A DNA stretch of 64,000 nt, taken from positions 310,001-374,000 of the forward strand of contig NZ_LFNE01000002.1 in NCBI RefSeq assembly GCF_001045455.1. Direction: 5' to 3'. A program made the translations under genes and the position numbers. This DNA is from Chryseobacterium sp. FH2 (GTDB lineage Bacteria > Bacteroidota > Bacteroidia > Flavobacteriales > Weeksellaceae). Positions 20,306-29,231 of the stretch are shown here, in pieces. Within the stretch, counting starts at the first letter, position 1, and each line of letters starts with the position of its first letter. The notes under the pieces are model-generated. The model was not told the origin of the DNA, did no database searches, and worked only from the letters and a program-made list of their open reading frames with translations.

Positions 20306-20628
20306 AACAAGTAAAAAATTCACCGGATACGATTCAATTTAAAGATGTAATTGCTCACATTGATGAAAATTACAACTTTACACCAACAAAATTTACTAAT
20401 GGAAATACAGTAAATGAAGCAGATCAAAATAACGGTTCATGTAAAGTTTTCAGTTTTGGAAAGCTGAATAATTTGTCAAAAGATGAGGTATTGAGCCTTT
20501 TTGGAAACTTTTATAGAGAAGACGTGTTGAAAAATCCTGACGGAACTGATCATCAGAATATCAGGAACTTTATGGAGTTTGGATGGGACGGAATTTCTTT
20601 TGAAGGTGAAGCTTTGACGAAAAAATAA
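20299..20628 (+). CDS. HopJ type III effector family protein
   Basis: 109 residues matching the HopJ family (PF08888): KDVIAHIDENYNFTPTKFTN, GSCKVFSFGKLNNLS, LFGNFYREDVL and NFMEFGWDGISFEGEAL. Despite its name the family is widespread in free-living bacteria without type III secretion, and none is seen here; the role is unknown. The ATG lies inside the helicase end (ATGCTAG, 7-nt overlap), so translation is probably coupled to it. No signal peptide. Confidence 0.9.
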   Translation: MLEQVKNSPDTIQFKDVIAHIDENYNFTPTKFTNGNTVNEADQNNGSCKVFSFGKLNNLSKDEVLSLFGNFYREDVLKNPDGTDHQNIRNFMEFGWDGISFEGEALTKK

Positions 20629-20737
20629 TTTTTAAACTTAATTTCAATTTGTCATTGCGAACCTAAATTAAAATAATCTTATCTGATGCTTTGTTATTTT
20701 GCTCTTTGCAATGATATAGAATAAATACAAAAACACA

Positions 20738-21757
20738 ATGTCGTCTAATAAAAATGCTCTTATCCGTTACAAAACCTTAGATAAATGTCTTAAAAACAAA
20801 TACAGGAAATACACCCTGGAAGATCTGATCAATGAATGTTCCGAGGCATTATTTGAATTTGAGGGCAAAGAATCGTTTGTAAGTAAACGGACAGTACAGC
20901 TAGACTTGCAGAATATGCGCAGCGAAAAGTTTGGGTATGAAGCTCCGATTGAAGTTTATGAAAGAAAATATTACCGATACAGCGATCCTGATTACAGTAT
21001 TCATAATATTTCGGTGAATGAAAGTGATTTGAAGGCGATGAACAATGCAGTGCAGATTTTAAAGCAGTTTAAGGATTTTTCTATGTTTAAAGAAATGAAC
21101 GGAGTTATTCAGAAACTGGAAGATTCTATTCAGTCAACAAATCAAAAATCTATCATTCATTTGGATAAAAATGAACAATTAAAAGGTTTGGAGCATATTG
21201 ATATTCTTTATGATGCAATTTTACATAAAAAGGTTTTACATATTTTGTATAAAAGTTTTACTGCAAGAGAATCAAGTAATTATGTAGTCCATCCGCAATT
21301 ACTGAAAGAATTTAATAATCGCTGGTTTCTGATCTGTCTCTATAAAAGGAAAATGTATAACCTGGCGCTGGATAGAATGGAAAGTATTGAAGCTGAAGAG
21401 AAGATTGAATATATTGACAAAAATCTTGACGGAGACGAGTATTTTAAAGATATTATAGGGGTAACAGTTTCAGAAACGATAGCCCCCAGAAATGTTGTAT
21501 TTTTTGTTGATTCTTCTAATGCACCTTATGTGAAAACAAAACCTTTGCATAAAAGTCAGGAAATTGTAAGTGAGACGAAGCAAGGGACAATGTTTAAAAT
21601 TTGTGTTCAGATAAATTTTGAATTAGAGCGTCTTTTATTGGGGTTTGGTGATTGTTTAATTGTTCGTAAGCCCCGAAAATTACGTTTAAAAATGGAAGAA
21701 AAATTTAAATCAGGAAGTCGTAACTATGATAATTTGATTATTTCTGATGAAAATTGA
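20738..21757 (+). CDS. WYL-domain transcriptional regulator
   Basis: 339 residues: an N-terminal winged-helix part (about 1-75, KYTLEDLINECSEALFEF, SKRTVQLDLQNM), a linker, and the WYL domain (about 150-235) with VLHILYKSFTARE, VVHPQLLKEFNNRWFLICLY and YNLALDRMESIE, followed by a WYL C-terminal extension. WYL domains sense ligands, probably nucleic-acid or nucleotide signals, and commonly control phage-defence and DNA/RNA-damage genes (BrxR, CapW, PafBC). It is 109 nt behind the HopJ gene and may control the helicase and repair genes. Confidence 0.92.
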   Translation: MSSNKNALIRYKTLDKCLKNKYRKYTLEDLINECSEALFEFEGKESFVSKRTVQLDLQNMRSEKFGYEAPIEVYERKYYRYSDPDYSIHNISVNESDLKAMNNAVQILKQFKDFSMFKEMNGVIQKLEDSIQSTNQKSIIHLDKNEQLKGLEHIDILYDAILHKKVLHILYKSFTARESSNYVVHPQLLKEFNNRWFLICLYKRKMYNLALDRMESIEAEEKIEYIDKNLDGDEYFKDIIGVTVSETIAPRNVVFFVDSSNAPYVKTKPLHKSQEIVSETKQGTMFKICVQINFELERLLLGFGDCLIVRKPRKLRLKMEEKFKSGSRNYDNLIISDEN

Positions 21758-21817
21758 AATTTTTCGTAAAGATTTCTGGCTTAGAAATTGTATTAATCAA
21801 ATTATAAAATAAATAGT

Positions 21818-21949
21818 ATGAAATCAAGAATATTAAAAGCTGTACTTGCCATTGTAGCTCCTTTGGTGATTGAATTTATCGTTAAAAAAATATCAGAAAA
21901 ACTTGACAAACAGGAAGATGAAAAAAAACAACTTCCTTTATCAAATTAA
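21818..21949 (+). CDS. very small single-helix protein
   Basis: 43 residues: MKSRILKAVLAIVAPLVIEF makes a hydrophobic helix, followed by a charged Lys/Glu/Asp tail. The gene sits 60 nt after the WYL gene and directly before a strong terminator, which supports it as the last gene of that unit. No family recognised. Confidence 0.55.
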   Translation: MKSRILKAVLAIVAPLVIEFIVKKISEKLDKQEDEKKQLPLSN

Positions 21950-21972
21950 AAGTAGTTAAAATTAGAATTATA

Positions 21973-22008
21973 AAAAAGAGACTGTTTATTTTACAACAGT
22001 CTCTTTTT
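21973..22008 (+). terminator. rho-independent terminator after the WYL/small ORF unit
   Basis: Perfect 13-bp stem (21973-21985 with 21996-22008) with a 10-nt loop; the 3' arm ends in five T. Confidence 0.85.
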
Positions 22009-22230
22009 ATTGTAGATAAAGTCATAAGTTCCGTTTTCAGCCGAAAACATTGTAAGAATTTAGGTTGTTTTTTTTGAAATTTAAATTAAACAGGCATTTA
22101 GTTTTGAAGAAAATTTAATTGGTTGATATTCATTATTTTGTGAGTTTTAGGAGTGTTAAAGTTGAAAAGAGTTATTTCCTTGGCATGATTTTTACATCTT
22201 ACAGCTTAGTAAAATTTAATTATCAGAGTT

Positions 22231-22794
22231 ATGAAAATGTTTAAACAAGCAATCTTGCTGGCTGGAATTTTGACAGCAGGTGCAGTAAGCGCTCAAAGTG
22301 CACAGATGAACAATATGATTAAGGTAGGTGCGAATGTTGGTTTAGCAGTTCCTGCAGACAATACTTCTATGGCTGTAGGGGTAGACGTGGCTTATCAGAA
22401 CTTGATCACACCTGGATTTGGATTGGGTATTGCAACGGGTTATACACAGTATTTTGGTAAAGACAACAACGGATACAACAATAATAATGTCGGTTTAGTG
22501 CCTGTAGGTGCTTTAATCAGAATTTATCCGAAACAAACGGGTTTCTATTTCGGGACTGATTTAGGATATGGTTTTCTTGTCGGTGATGACAAAGTAGCTT
22601 CTAATTCTACCGTTGACAGACCGGACGGAGGTTTTTATATTAAGCCGGAAATCGGTTACCACAACCAAGATTGGAATTTCTTTGTACAATATCAGAAGGT
22701 ATTTACAGGAAGTAAAGGAGATCTTGCCGGTCAAGACTACAATGTGGGAAACATCGGTGTAGGATTTTCGTATAATATTCCTTTAGGAAAGTAG
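22231..22794 (+). CDS. outer-membrane beta-barrel protein
   Basis: 187 residues with a Sec signal peptide (cleavage likely at VSA-Q, near residue 22). The mature chain of about 165 residues alternates amphipathic strands with short Gly/Asn turns (GVDVAYQNLITPGFGLGIA, GFYFGTDLGYGF) and ends in VGFSYNIPLGK, as expected of a small eight-stranded OMP-like barrel. It has its own terminator. Function is unknown. Confidence 0.85.
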   Translation: MKMFKQAILLAGILTAGAVSAQSAQMNNMIKVGANVGLAVPADNTSMAVGVDVAYQNLITPGFGLGIATGYTQYFGKDNNGYNNNNVGLVPVGALIRIYPKQTGFYFGTDLGYGFLVGDDKVASNSTVDRPDGGFYIKPEIGYHNQDWNFFVQYQKVFTGSKGDLAGQDYNVGNIGVGFSYNIPLGK

Positions 22795-22823
22795 TTAGAT
22801 TTAAATATAAGCAATTATTAGCC

Positions 22824-22854
22824 AAACCTTTTCGTTTTTTTGAAAAGGTTTTTT
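22824..22854 (+). terminator. rho-independent terminator
   Basis: Ten-bp stem (22824-22833 with 22842-22851) and a T run, 30 nt after the barrel gene. Confidence 0.85.
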
Positions 22855-22908
22855 CTTTCCCTGAAGAATTTACAAAAAGTATTATTATATTTGATAAAAT
22901 TTGAGGTT

Positions 22909-23958
22909 ATGAATTTGAATCCAAAATTTCCACTTTACTTACCGGGAGTACAGAACGGTAATAATGATAATGTTTCTATTGTCGGAGCAAACCTGCGTGA
23001 AGATATTACCACTTTAGGTTATTTCTTTTCTACTAATGGTGGGATTGAAGTTAAAATCCAGAACACTTATCCTACCAAAGAATTTTCTTCCTTTTCAGAT
23101 ATTTTGAGAAAGTTTATTCAGGAAAATAATCTGGAAAACGTACAGCGTTTAGGAGTGGCAGTTCCAGGACCTGTGCTTGATGGAAGAAGTGCTCCCGCAA
23201 GACTTGGCTGGAATCTTGATGTAGAAGAGATTAAAAAAGATTTCGGGTTTGAAAGAGTAGAAATGCTTAATGACCTTGAGGCTTCTGCTTACGGGATGGG
23301 CCTTATTGAAGATAGTGATTTAGAGCCTGTCTACACGAGCGGCCACCTTGAAAAAGGAAATGTAGCCATATTAGCACCTGGAAATGGTCTTGGTGAAGCG
23401 GGATATTTCTTTGATGGTAAATACCTAAGACCCTTCGCTACGGAAGGAGGTCATTCAGAATTTTCACCAAGAACAAACGTTGAAGTTGAATTTTACCAGT
23501 TCTTAAACAATATCTACGGGATTGTAAGTTGGGAGAATGTTTTATCCAAAACAGGTTTGTTTAATATTTACAGATTCCTGAGAGATGTAAAAAGACATCC
23601 GGAACCGGAATGGCTGGCTGAGCGTTTCTCAAATGGAAATTTTGCTCAGGAGCTATACAAGGCGGCTGTAGAAGACGATATTTTAATCTGTAAAATAGCT
23701 ATTGATACTTTCTTGGAATTTTTAGCAAGAGAAGCAAATAACCTTACGCTGAAGCTGAAAGCAACGGGAGGATTGCTTATTGCCGGAGATATTCCCCAGT
23801 TAATAAGAGATTATATTAATAAGGATAAATTTTACGAGAAGTTCAAGATAAGTGATAAGATGGAAGATATGTTGAGAAACATCCCGATTTATCTTATCAA
23901 GACGGATCACACAGGATTAAATGGGATAGCTCTTTATACTGCTTATTACCAAGAATAA
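22909..23958 (+). CDS. glk: glucokinase
   Basis: 349 residues from ATG at 22909 (MNLNPKFPLYL); the frame is open further upstream but that part overlaps the preceding terminator and is not coding. It belongs to the ROK-independent Glk family (PF02685): GVAVPGPVLDG, MLNDLEASAYG (catalytic Asp), LAPGNGLGEAG and EGGHSEFSP with the Glu/His of the active site. It phosphorylates glucose to glucose-6-phosphate with ATP in the cytoplasm. TATATTTG at 22886-22893 resembles a -7 box, which would give a very short leader. Confidence 0.92.
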   Translation: MNLNPKFPLYLPGVQNGNNDNVSIVGANLREDITTLGYFFSTNGGIEVKIQNTYPTKEFSSFSDILRKFIQENNLENVQRLGVAVPGPVLDGRSAPARLGWNLDVEEIKKDFGFERVEMLNDLEASAYGMGLIEDSDLEPVYTSGHLEKGNVAILAPGNGLGEAGYFFDGKYLRPFATEGGHSEFSPRTNVEVEFYQFLNNIYGIVSWENVLSKTGLFNIYRFLRDVKRHPEPEWLAERFSNGNFAQELYKAAVEDDILICKIAIDTFLEFLAREANNLTLKLKATGGLLIAGDIPQLIRDYINKDKFYEKFKISDKMEDMLRNIPIYLIKTDHTGLNGIALYTAYYQE

Positions 23959-23963
23959 ACATA

Positions 23964-23989
23964 AGCTCCGAAGAAATTCGGAGTTTTTT
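23964..23989 (+). terminator. rho-independent terminator of glk
   Basis: CTCCGAA (23966-23972) pairs with TTCGGAG (23977-23983) around a GAAA loop, followed by six T. Confidence 0.85.
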
Positions 23990-24062
23990 ATTGGATGATA
24001 TTATTCATAAAAATAATTGCTTTTATTGATGTACATCAACGAAATCTATCGAATAAGTATGT

Positions 24063-24070
24063 TACATTTG
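24063..24070 (+). promoter_or_regulatory. -7 box of the YceI operon promoter
   Basis: TACATTTG fits TAnnTTTG and lies 31 nt before the ATG at 24102; no clear -33 box. Confidence 0.5.
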
Positions 24071-24101
24071 CGTCGTTAACAAGGTAAATAACTTTATTCA
24101 A

Positions 24102-24668
24102 ATGAAAAAAATATTATTATTAGCAGTTTTAGCTAGCGGTCTAGCTTTCGGTCAGTCAAAAAAAGTTGTTGCATCTGACGTTCACTGGTGGGGATACAAA
24201 GTAGCAAAATCTGAGGCGAGCTCTCATGAGGGAACTGTGAAAGTGAAATCCGGTGATTTAGTAATGAAAGGAGATCAATTAATAGGTGGTACTTTCGTTT
24301 TAGATATGACTTCTATCAACGCAACTGATCTTACTGGGGAATATCAAGGTAAACTAAACGGTCACCTTAAAAACGGAGACTTTTTCGAAGTTGAAAAATT
24401 CCCGACTGCAACTTTCAAAATTACTGGGGTAAAGAAAAACAATGATAAAATCTATAATTCTTTAGTAACTGGAAACCTGACGGTAAAAGGAAAAACAAAT
24501 CCTATTTCCTTCCCTGCTAAAATTTCTTATAGTAAAGGAGTGGTAAGTTTGGTTTCAAACAAATTCTCTTTTGACAGACAAAAATTTGATATTGCTTATA
24601 AATCTACCATGCAAGATGTTTTTGTGAAAGATGATATTGATATGCTTGTAAAAGTAACTGCTAAATAA
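24102..24668 (+). CDS. YceI family periplasmic protein
   Basis: 188 residues: a signal peptide (MKKILLLAVLASGLAFGQ), then the YceI lipocalin-like barrel with DVHWWGYKVAKSEASSHEGT at the N-terminus, VKKFPTATFKI-type strand (here VEKFPTATFKITGV) and NLTVKGKTNPISFPA. YceI proteins bind isoprenoid or other lipid-like molecules in the periplasm. It is followed by a terminator and then by a paralogue, so the two arose by tandem duplication. Confidence 0.93.
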   Translation: MKKILLLAVLASGLAFGQSKKVVASDVHWWGYKVAKSEASSHEGTVKVKSGDLVMKGDQLIGGTFVLDMTSINATDLTGEYQGKLNGHLKNGDFFEVEKFPTATFKITGVKKNNDKIYNSLVTGNLTVKGKTNPISFPAKISYSKGVVSLVSNKFSFDRQKFDIAYKSTMQDVFVKDDIDMLVKVTAK

Positions 24669-24689
24669 TTTAATCAAAAAAAGATTGTT

Positions 24690-24718
24690 AAAAGTGTAGA
24701 AGTTCTACACTTTTTTTT
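24690..24718 (+). terminator. rho-independent terminator between the YceI genes
   Basis: Stem of 11 bp including A-T ends (24690-24700 with 24704-24714), then a long T run. Confidence 0.85.
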
Positions 24719-24746
24719 ATTTTTGTTGAATTGTAAATAAAAAAGA

Positions 24747-25373
24747 ATGAAAAGATTACTATTGTTTGCTATGATGTGTGTATGCATGTCATTTGTTTTT
24801 GCTCAAAAGAAAGGAGATAAGGTGGTAAAAGTTACTTCATCAGAAATCAGATGGTGGGGGTATAAAGTGGTGAAAACTCAGGCTTCATCCCATTCAGGAA
24901 CAGTGAAACTGAAAAGTGGTAAATTCAATTTTGATAAAACGGTTATGATTGATGGTGAATTTATTATAGATATGAGAAGTTTAATGGCCGGGGATGTTTC
25001 AGACGAAGATCAGGTAAAACTTACTGAAGATCTTAAGAGTACAAATTTCTTTGAAGTAAAAAAATTCCCAATTGCGATATTTCACCTGACTAAAATTTTA
25101 CCGTTGGCAAACAGTGAGTATAATTCTACGGTTTATGGTGATGTGACAATCAAAGGGGTAAGGAAAACGATTTCTTTCCCTGCAAATGTTTATATTACTC
25201 AGTTTACGGTAGTAATAGAATCTGCTAAATTCTCATTAAACAGGAGAGATTTCAAAGTATTTTATCAGTCTTCATTAAAAGATTATTTCATCAAGAATGA
25301 AATGGATATTCAGTTTAAAATTTCCACAGAAAAACTGGATAACGAAAACAGAGTTCCTGTAAAAAAGAAATAA
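24747..25373 (+). CDS. YceI family periplasmic protein, second copy
   Basis: 208 residues, signal peptide (MKRLLLFAMMCVCMSFVFAQ), then the same domain as its neighbour with SSEIRWWGYKVVKTQASSHS, FFEVKKFPIAIFHLT and VTIKGVRKTISFPA. It is more diverged and has a longer basic tail (VPVKKK). It has separate termination on each side, so the two copies may be expressed at different levels. Confidence 0.92.
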   Translation: MKRLLLFAMMCVCMSFVFAQKKGDKVVKVTSSEIRWWGYKVVKTQASSHSGTVKLKSGKFNFDKTVMIDGEFIIDMRSLMAGDVSDEDQVKLTEDLKSTNFFEVKKFPIAIFHLTKILPLANSEYNSTVYGDVTIKGVRKTISFPANVYITQFTVVIESAKFSLNRRDFKVFYQSSLKDYFIKNEMDIQFKISTEKLDNENRVPVKKK

Positions 25374-25395
25374 ATTATTTTCATTAAAAATATTA

Positions 25396-25428
25396 AGATG
25401 AGCAATTAAAAATTGCTCATTTTTTTTG
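25396..25428 (+). terminator. rho-independent terminator
   Basis: Ten-bp stem (25398-25407 with 25411-25420), AAA loop and eight T. Confidence 0.85.
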
Positions 25429-25512
25429 TTTTAAATTCAATGCATTGTTTCAAACATTGAGGTATAATATTTGTTTAAAAAGAAATCGGCGTTAATTTTT
25501 TATCTTAGTAAT

Positions 25513-26154
25513 ATGAAAATCTATATAGTAAGCGGGTTGGGAGCAGATTTTAAGGTGTTAGAAAGATTAAAGTTCCCTGAAAAATATGAAATTGTATTTA
25601 TAGACTGGTTAATCCCTGAGCAGAATGAAGAATTTTCGTCTTATGTGTCAAGAATGGCTTCAAAAATTAATGGTAATGAGTCTTTTTGCTTATTAGGGTA
25701 TTCTTTTGGCGGAATAATGGTTCAGGAAATCAATAAAATAAAACCTGCCGAAAAAGTTGTGATTTTAGGAAGTATAAAATCCGATAAGGAAAAATCTAAA
25801 TTAATAAGAGCAGGAGAAATAACAAAAATTCCTAAATTTTTACCGGTAACCTTTTTCAATGATAAAACTACCCGTGTTTATGGAGTGGTGAGAAAGATGT
25901 TTGACACCCAAAACCCTAAAGTTCTACAATATTTCAGAGTGAAAGATCCTTATTATCTAAAATGGTCTATAGAAAAAATCTCTGAATGGAAATTTGATGA
26001 AAATCCAAATGTTATTCAGGTTTTAGGTGATCGGGATATTGTTTTTCCGATTAAAAACTCAAAACCTGATTTTATTGTAAAAGGGGGAACTCATCTTTTT
26101 CCTGCTACAAAATACAATGAAGTATCTAAAATTTTGGGGGATATATTTGAATAA
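25513..26154 (+). CDS. alpha/beta hydrolase
   Basis: 213 residues from ATG at 25513 (MKIYIVSGLGADFKVLERL); the longer open frame upstream overlaps the preceding gap and is unlikely. The nucleophile elbow is GYSFGG at about residue 65 (Ser), the acid likely the Asp in VLGDRDIVFP, and the His the one in KGGTHLFP. It has no signal peptide, so it is a cytoplasmic esterase-like enzyme of unknown substrate. Confidence 0.85.
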   Translation: MKIYIVSGLGADFKVLERLKFPEKYEIVFIDWLIPEQNEEFSSYVSRMASKINGNESFCLLGYSFGGIMVQEINKIKPAEKVVILGSIKSDKEKSKLIRAGEITKIPKFLPVTFFNDKTTRVYGVVRKMFDTQNPKVLQYFRVKDPYYLKWSIEKISEWKFDENPNVIQVLGDRDIVFPIKNSKPDFIVKGGTHLFPATKYNEVSKILGDIFE

Positions 26155-26260
26155 ATATAGTTTTTGAAAATATTTTATAAAAATATTAGGGGTTATTTTA
26201 TGAAAATATATGATTTTATAAAATTTATGTTTAATTTTGAGGGGGTTAAACTTAAATTTC

Positions 26261-27604
26261 ATGACAGTAGGATTAAAATGGATTGTTTCTTTTACAATCA
26301 TCACGCTTATTTCGGTAGGAGGATTATTCTGGAGTCCTCTTGCTGATTTCCCGAATACCGGAGAATTTTTAAGTGAAGATAAAATCGTAGGGGCAGATGT
26401 AGCCTGGATTTTGGCAGCAGCAGGACTTGTGCTTTTAATGACTCCCGGTCTGTCTTTTTTCTATGGCGGAATGGTGGGTAAAAAAAACATAATTTCCACC
26501 ATGCTTCAGAGTTTTATTGCGCTGGGAGTAATTTCTATTTTGTGGGTAGTTATTGGTTTTTCCTTGTCATTCGGAGACTCTCTAGGCATTACTATGAATG
26601 GCGAACATTACGGAATTATCGGAAATCCATTAAGCTATCCTTTTTTCAGTAGGGTAGGGGTTTTACCTCATAAAATGATGGCTTCTACCATTCCTTTTAT
26701 ACTTTTTGCATTGTTTCAGATGAAATTTGCTGTCATTACTCCCGCTTTGATCACAGGGTCTTTTGCTGAACGGGTGCGTTTTATTTCTTATCTTTTATTC
26801 ATGGTGCTTTTCAGTATCTTCATTTATAGTCCTCTTTGTCACATGGTTTGGCATCCGGACGGGCTTTTAAATAAGTATTTCGGAGTGAAAGATTTTGCGG
26901 GCGGTACCGTTGTGCACATGAGTGCAGGTTTCGCTGCTTTAGCCGGAGCATTGGTAGTCGGGAACAGAAAAAATCCGCATCACGAGCCTTCCAATATTCC
27001 TTTTGTACTTTTAGGAACGGGAATGCTTTGGTTTGGGTGGTTTGGTTTTAATGCAGGTTCAGCCTTGAGTGCAAATGCAACTGCTGCAACAGCTTTCGGA
27101 ACCACGACAATTGCTTCTGCTTCTGCAATGATAACCTGGATATTTTTTGATAGGATTAACGGAAGAAAAGTTTCGGCATTAGGAGCATGTATTGGTGCAG
27201 TTGTCGGTTTGGTGGCAATTACTCCCGGATGTGGTTTCGTTTCTATTTCGGAGAGTCTTTTTATAGGGTTTATTTCTGCAATTGTTTCTAATTTAATGAT
27301 GAATTGGAAAGCTTTAAAGAAAATCGATGATACCTTGGATGTTTTCGCCTGTCATGGTGTTGGCGGGATTATGGGAATGATTTTAACGGCAATTTTTGCA
27401 CATGGTGAAAATGCAAGTCTTCTTCATGGAGGTTTTGAAGTTTTTGCTCATCACATGATAGCGTTGATTTTGGTTTCCCTTTTTGCTTTTTTTGGATCAT
27501 TGCTTTTATATAAAATCACAAACAGTATTATTACATTAAGGGTTTCGGAAGAATCTGAAGAAGTAGGATTGGATATTTCTCAGCATGAAGAGAGTCTTTG
27601 TTAG
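26261..27604 (+). CDS. amt: ammonium transporter (Amt family)
   Basis: 447 residues from ATG at 26261, preceded by GAGGGGG 17 nt upstream; an in-frame TTG at 26237 is less likely. Eleven membrane helices of the AmtB fold with MTPGLSFFYGGMVGKKN, DFAGGTVVHMSAGFAALAGAL (first pore His), GTGMLWFGWFGFNAGSA and CHGVGGIMGMILTAIFA (second pore His). It moves NH4+/NH3 across the inner membrane. No glnK gene follows, unlike in many bacteria. Confidence 0.96.
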   Translation: MTVGLKWIVSFTIITLISVGGLFWSPLADFPNTGEFLSEDKIVGADVAWILAAAGLVLLMTPGLSFFYGGMVGKKNIISTMLQSFIALGVISILWVVIGFSLSFGDSLGITMNGEHYGIIGNPLSYPFFSRVGVLPHKMMASTIPFILFALFQMKFAVITPALITGSFAERVRFISYLLFMVLFSIFIYSPLCHMVWHPDGLLNKYFGVKDFAGGTVVHMSAGFAALAGALVVGNRKNPHHEPSNIPFVLLGTGMLWFGWFGFNAGSALSANATAATAFGTTTIASASAMITWIFFDRINGRKVSALGACIGAVVGLVAITPGCGFVSISESLFIGFISAIVSNLMMNWKALKKIDDTLDVFACHGVGGIMGMILTAIFAHGENASLLHGGFEVFAHHMIALILVSLFAFFGSLLLYKITNSIITLRVSEESEEVGLDISQHEESLC

Positions 27605-27650
27605 GTAACAATTATTAATTTATCATATTTCGTTCATATAGTTTTAATTC

Positions 27651-27685
27651 AAAGCCGGAGGTGATTTTTTCATCTCCGGCTTTTT
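27651..27685 (+). terminator. rho-independent terminator of amt
   Basis: Fourteen-bp stem (27651-27664 with 27670-27683, one G-U), T-rich loop and tail. Confidence 0.85.
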
Positions 27686-27695
27686 GAGATGAGGA

Positions 27696-27725
27696 TTTGT
27701 TTATCCGATTTATCGTGTATCTTTG
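27696..27725 (+). promoter_or_regulatory. Bacteroidetes-type promoter of sdaA
   Basis: TTTG at 27696-27699 and TATCTTTG at 27718-27725 with an 18-nt spacer, 26 nt before the sdaA ATG. Confidence 0.75.
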
Positions 27726-27751
27726 TGTTTGAGGAAAGGTGAATCATTTAT

Positions 27752-29170
27752 ATGGAATCAATATCGGTTTTTGAGATTATTAAAGTAGGAATAGGTCCGT
27801 CCAGTTCACATACAATGGGACCTTGGAATGCGGCATCCGCATTTATCAGAATTATAAAAAGAGAAAGATCAATTGAAGAAGTTAAGGAAGTTTTTCTTGA
27901 ATTCTTCGGTTCTTTAGCCAAAACGGGGATCGGGCACGGAACAGATATTGCCGGGATGCTTGGATTGAATGGCGAAGATTTTAAAACTATTAATACATCA
28001 AAAATTGATGAGAAAATAGATAAAATAAAAAATACCCAGATCCTTAATCTGGGTGGAGAGAAAGAAATTCCTTTTATTTATGGCTATCATTTGGTTCTGA
28101 ATAGGCAAAAATCTCTTGATTTTCATCCAAACGGAATGATTTTCAAGGCCATTTTTGAAGACGGGACCGAGCTCGTTCAGGATTTTTATTCTGTAGGAGG
28201 TGGTTTTATCAAAAGCCAGGAAAAAAATTCTATTGAGAAGCAGTGTGTTCGTACGCTGTATCCTTGTCACAAAGCTTCAGATATTGCTAAATATTGTCAG
28301 AAACTTGGTTTCAGCAAAATGTCGGATTTAATTTTAATTAATGAAGAAAGCTGGAGAAGCCAAGAGGAAACTAAAGCGGAAGCGCTTTATATCTGGCAGC
28401 AAATCAAAGAATGTATTTATAAAGGAGTCAATAAGGAAGGGATTCTTCCGGGTGGTCTGAATGTTTCCCGTAGAGCAGCGGGAATCAATAGAAAGCTGTT
28501 GGGTGATAAGATTTATAAAAATAAAGATGAATGGTTTCAGCAAGTTGTAGATGCTGAAGAAAACTTTACCAATATCAATAAGTGGATTGCTTGTTTTGCG
28601 TTAGCTGTAAATGAAGAAAACGCCAGTTTCGGGAGAATTATTACAGCTCCTACAAACGGAGCGAGTGGTGTAATTCCGGCAGTATTAATGTATTCTCAGG
28701 CGTTTACCCCTTTTATAAGTGAAGATGATATTGTGAGATTCCTGTTGGTTGCAGGTGAAATCGGAACTTTATTTAAGAAAAATGCTACAATTTCTGCTGC
28801 AATGGGAGGCTGTCAAGCAGAGGTTGGAGTTTCATCCGCAATGGCTGCTGCGGGTCTTACGGAAATTCTTGGAGGAAGTGTTGGGCAGGTTTTAATGGCT
28901 GCCGAAATAGCGATGGAACACCATCTGGGGCTTACCTGTGATCCCATTAAAGGTTTAGTACAGATTCCGTGTATTGAAAGAAATACGATGGGAGCCATAA
29001 AAGCTATCACGGCTGCAAATATTGCTTTAGAAAGTGACCCTACAAAAGCAAAGGTAACTTTAGATGAAGTTATTCAAACGATGTGGGAAACAGCCCTTTC
29101 TATGAATGACAGGTTCAAGGAAACTTCTGAAGGGGGATTGGCAATTGCTGTAAACGTTCCCGAATGTTAA
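27752..29170 (+). CDS. sdaA: L-serine ammonia-lyase, iron-sulfur-dependent, single chain
   Basis: 472 residues: N-terminal beta domain (about 1-150, VGIGPSSSHTMGPW) and C-terminal alpha domain (about 190-472) with GGCQAEVGVSSAMAA, LTCDPIKGLVQIPCIERN. Three conserved Cys (in GGCQAE, LTCDP and IPCIER) hold the 4Fe-4S cluster that dehydrates L-serine to pyruvate and ammonia. Length fits the fused type II form. It is monocistronic after its own promoter. Confidence 0.96.
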   Translation: MESISVFEIIKVGIGPSSSHTMGPWNAASAFIRIIKRERSIEEVKEVFLEFFGSLAKTGIGHGTDIAGMLGLNGEDFKTINTSKIDEKIDKIKNTQILNLGGEKEIPFIYGYHLVLNRQKSLDFHPNGMIFKAIFEDGTELVQDFYSVGGGFIKSQEKNSIEKQCVRTLYPCHKASDIAKYCQKLGFSKMSDLILINEESWRSQEETKAEALYIWQQIKECIYKGVNKEGILPGGLNVSRRAAGINRKLLGDKIYKNKDEWFQQVVDAEENFTNINKWIACFALAVNEENASFGRIITAPTNGASGVIPAVLMYSQAFTPFISEDDIVRFLLVAGEIGTLFKKNATISAAMGGCQAEVGVSSAMAAAGLTEILGGSVGQVLMAAEIAMEHHLGLTCDPIKGLVQIPCIERNTMGAIKAITAANIALESDPTKAKVTLDEVIQTMWETALSMNDRFKETSEGGLAIAVNVPEC

Positions 29171-29231
29171 AAAAAATAATTTTGTGGTATTGATAAAAAA
29201 TAAATAATTTGCCGCAAACTTTTTAATAAAC

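Noticed and set aside
26237..26260. TTG start eight codons upstream for amt
   Set aside because: ATG at 26261 matches the natural N-terminus of the family and has a better ribosome site.
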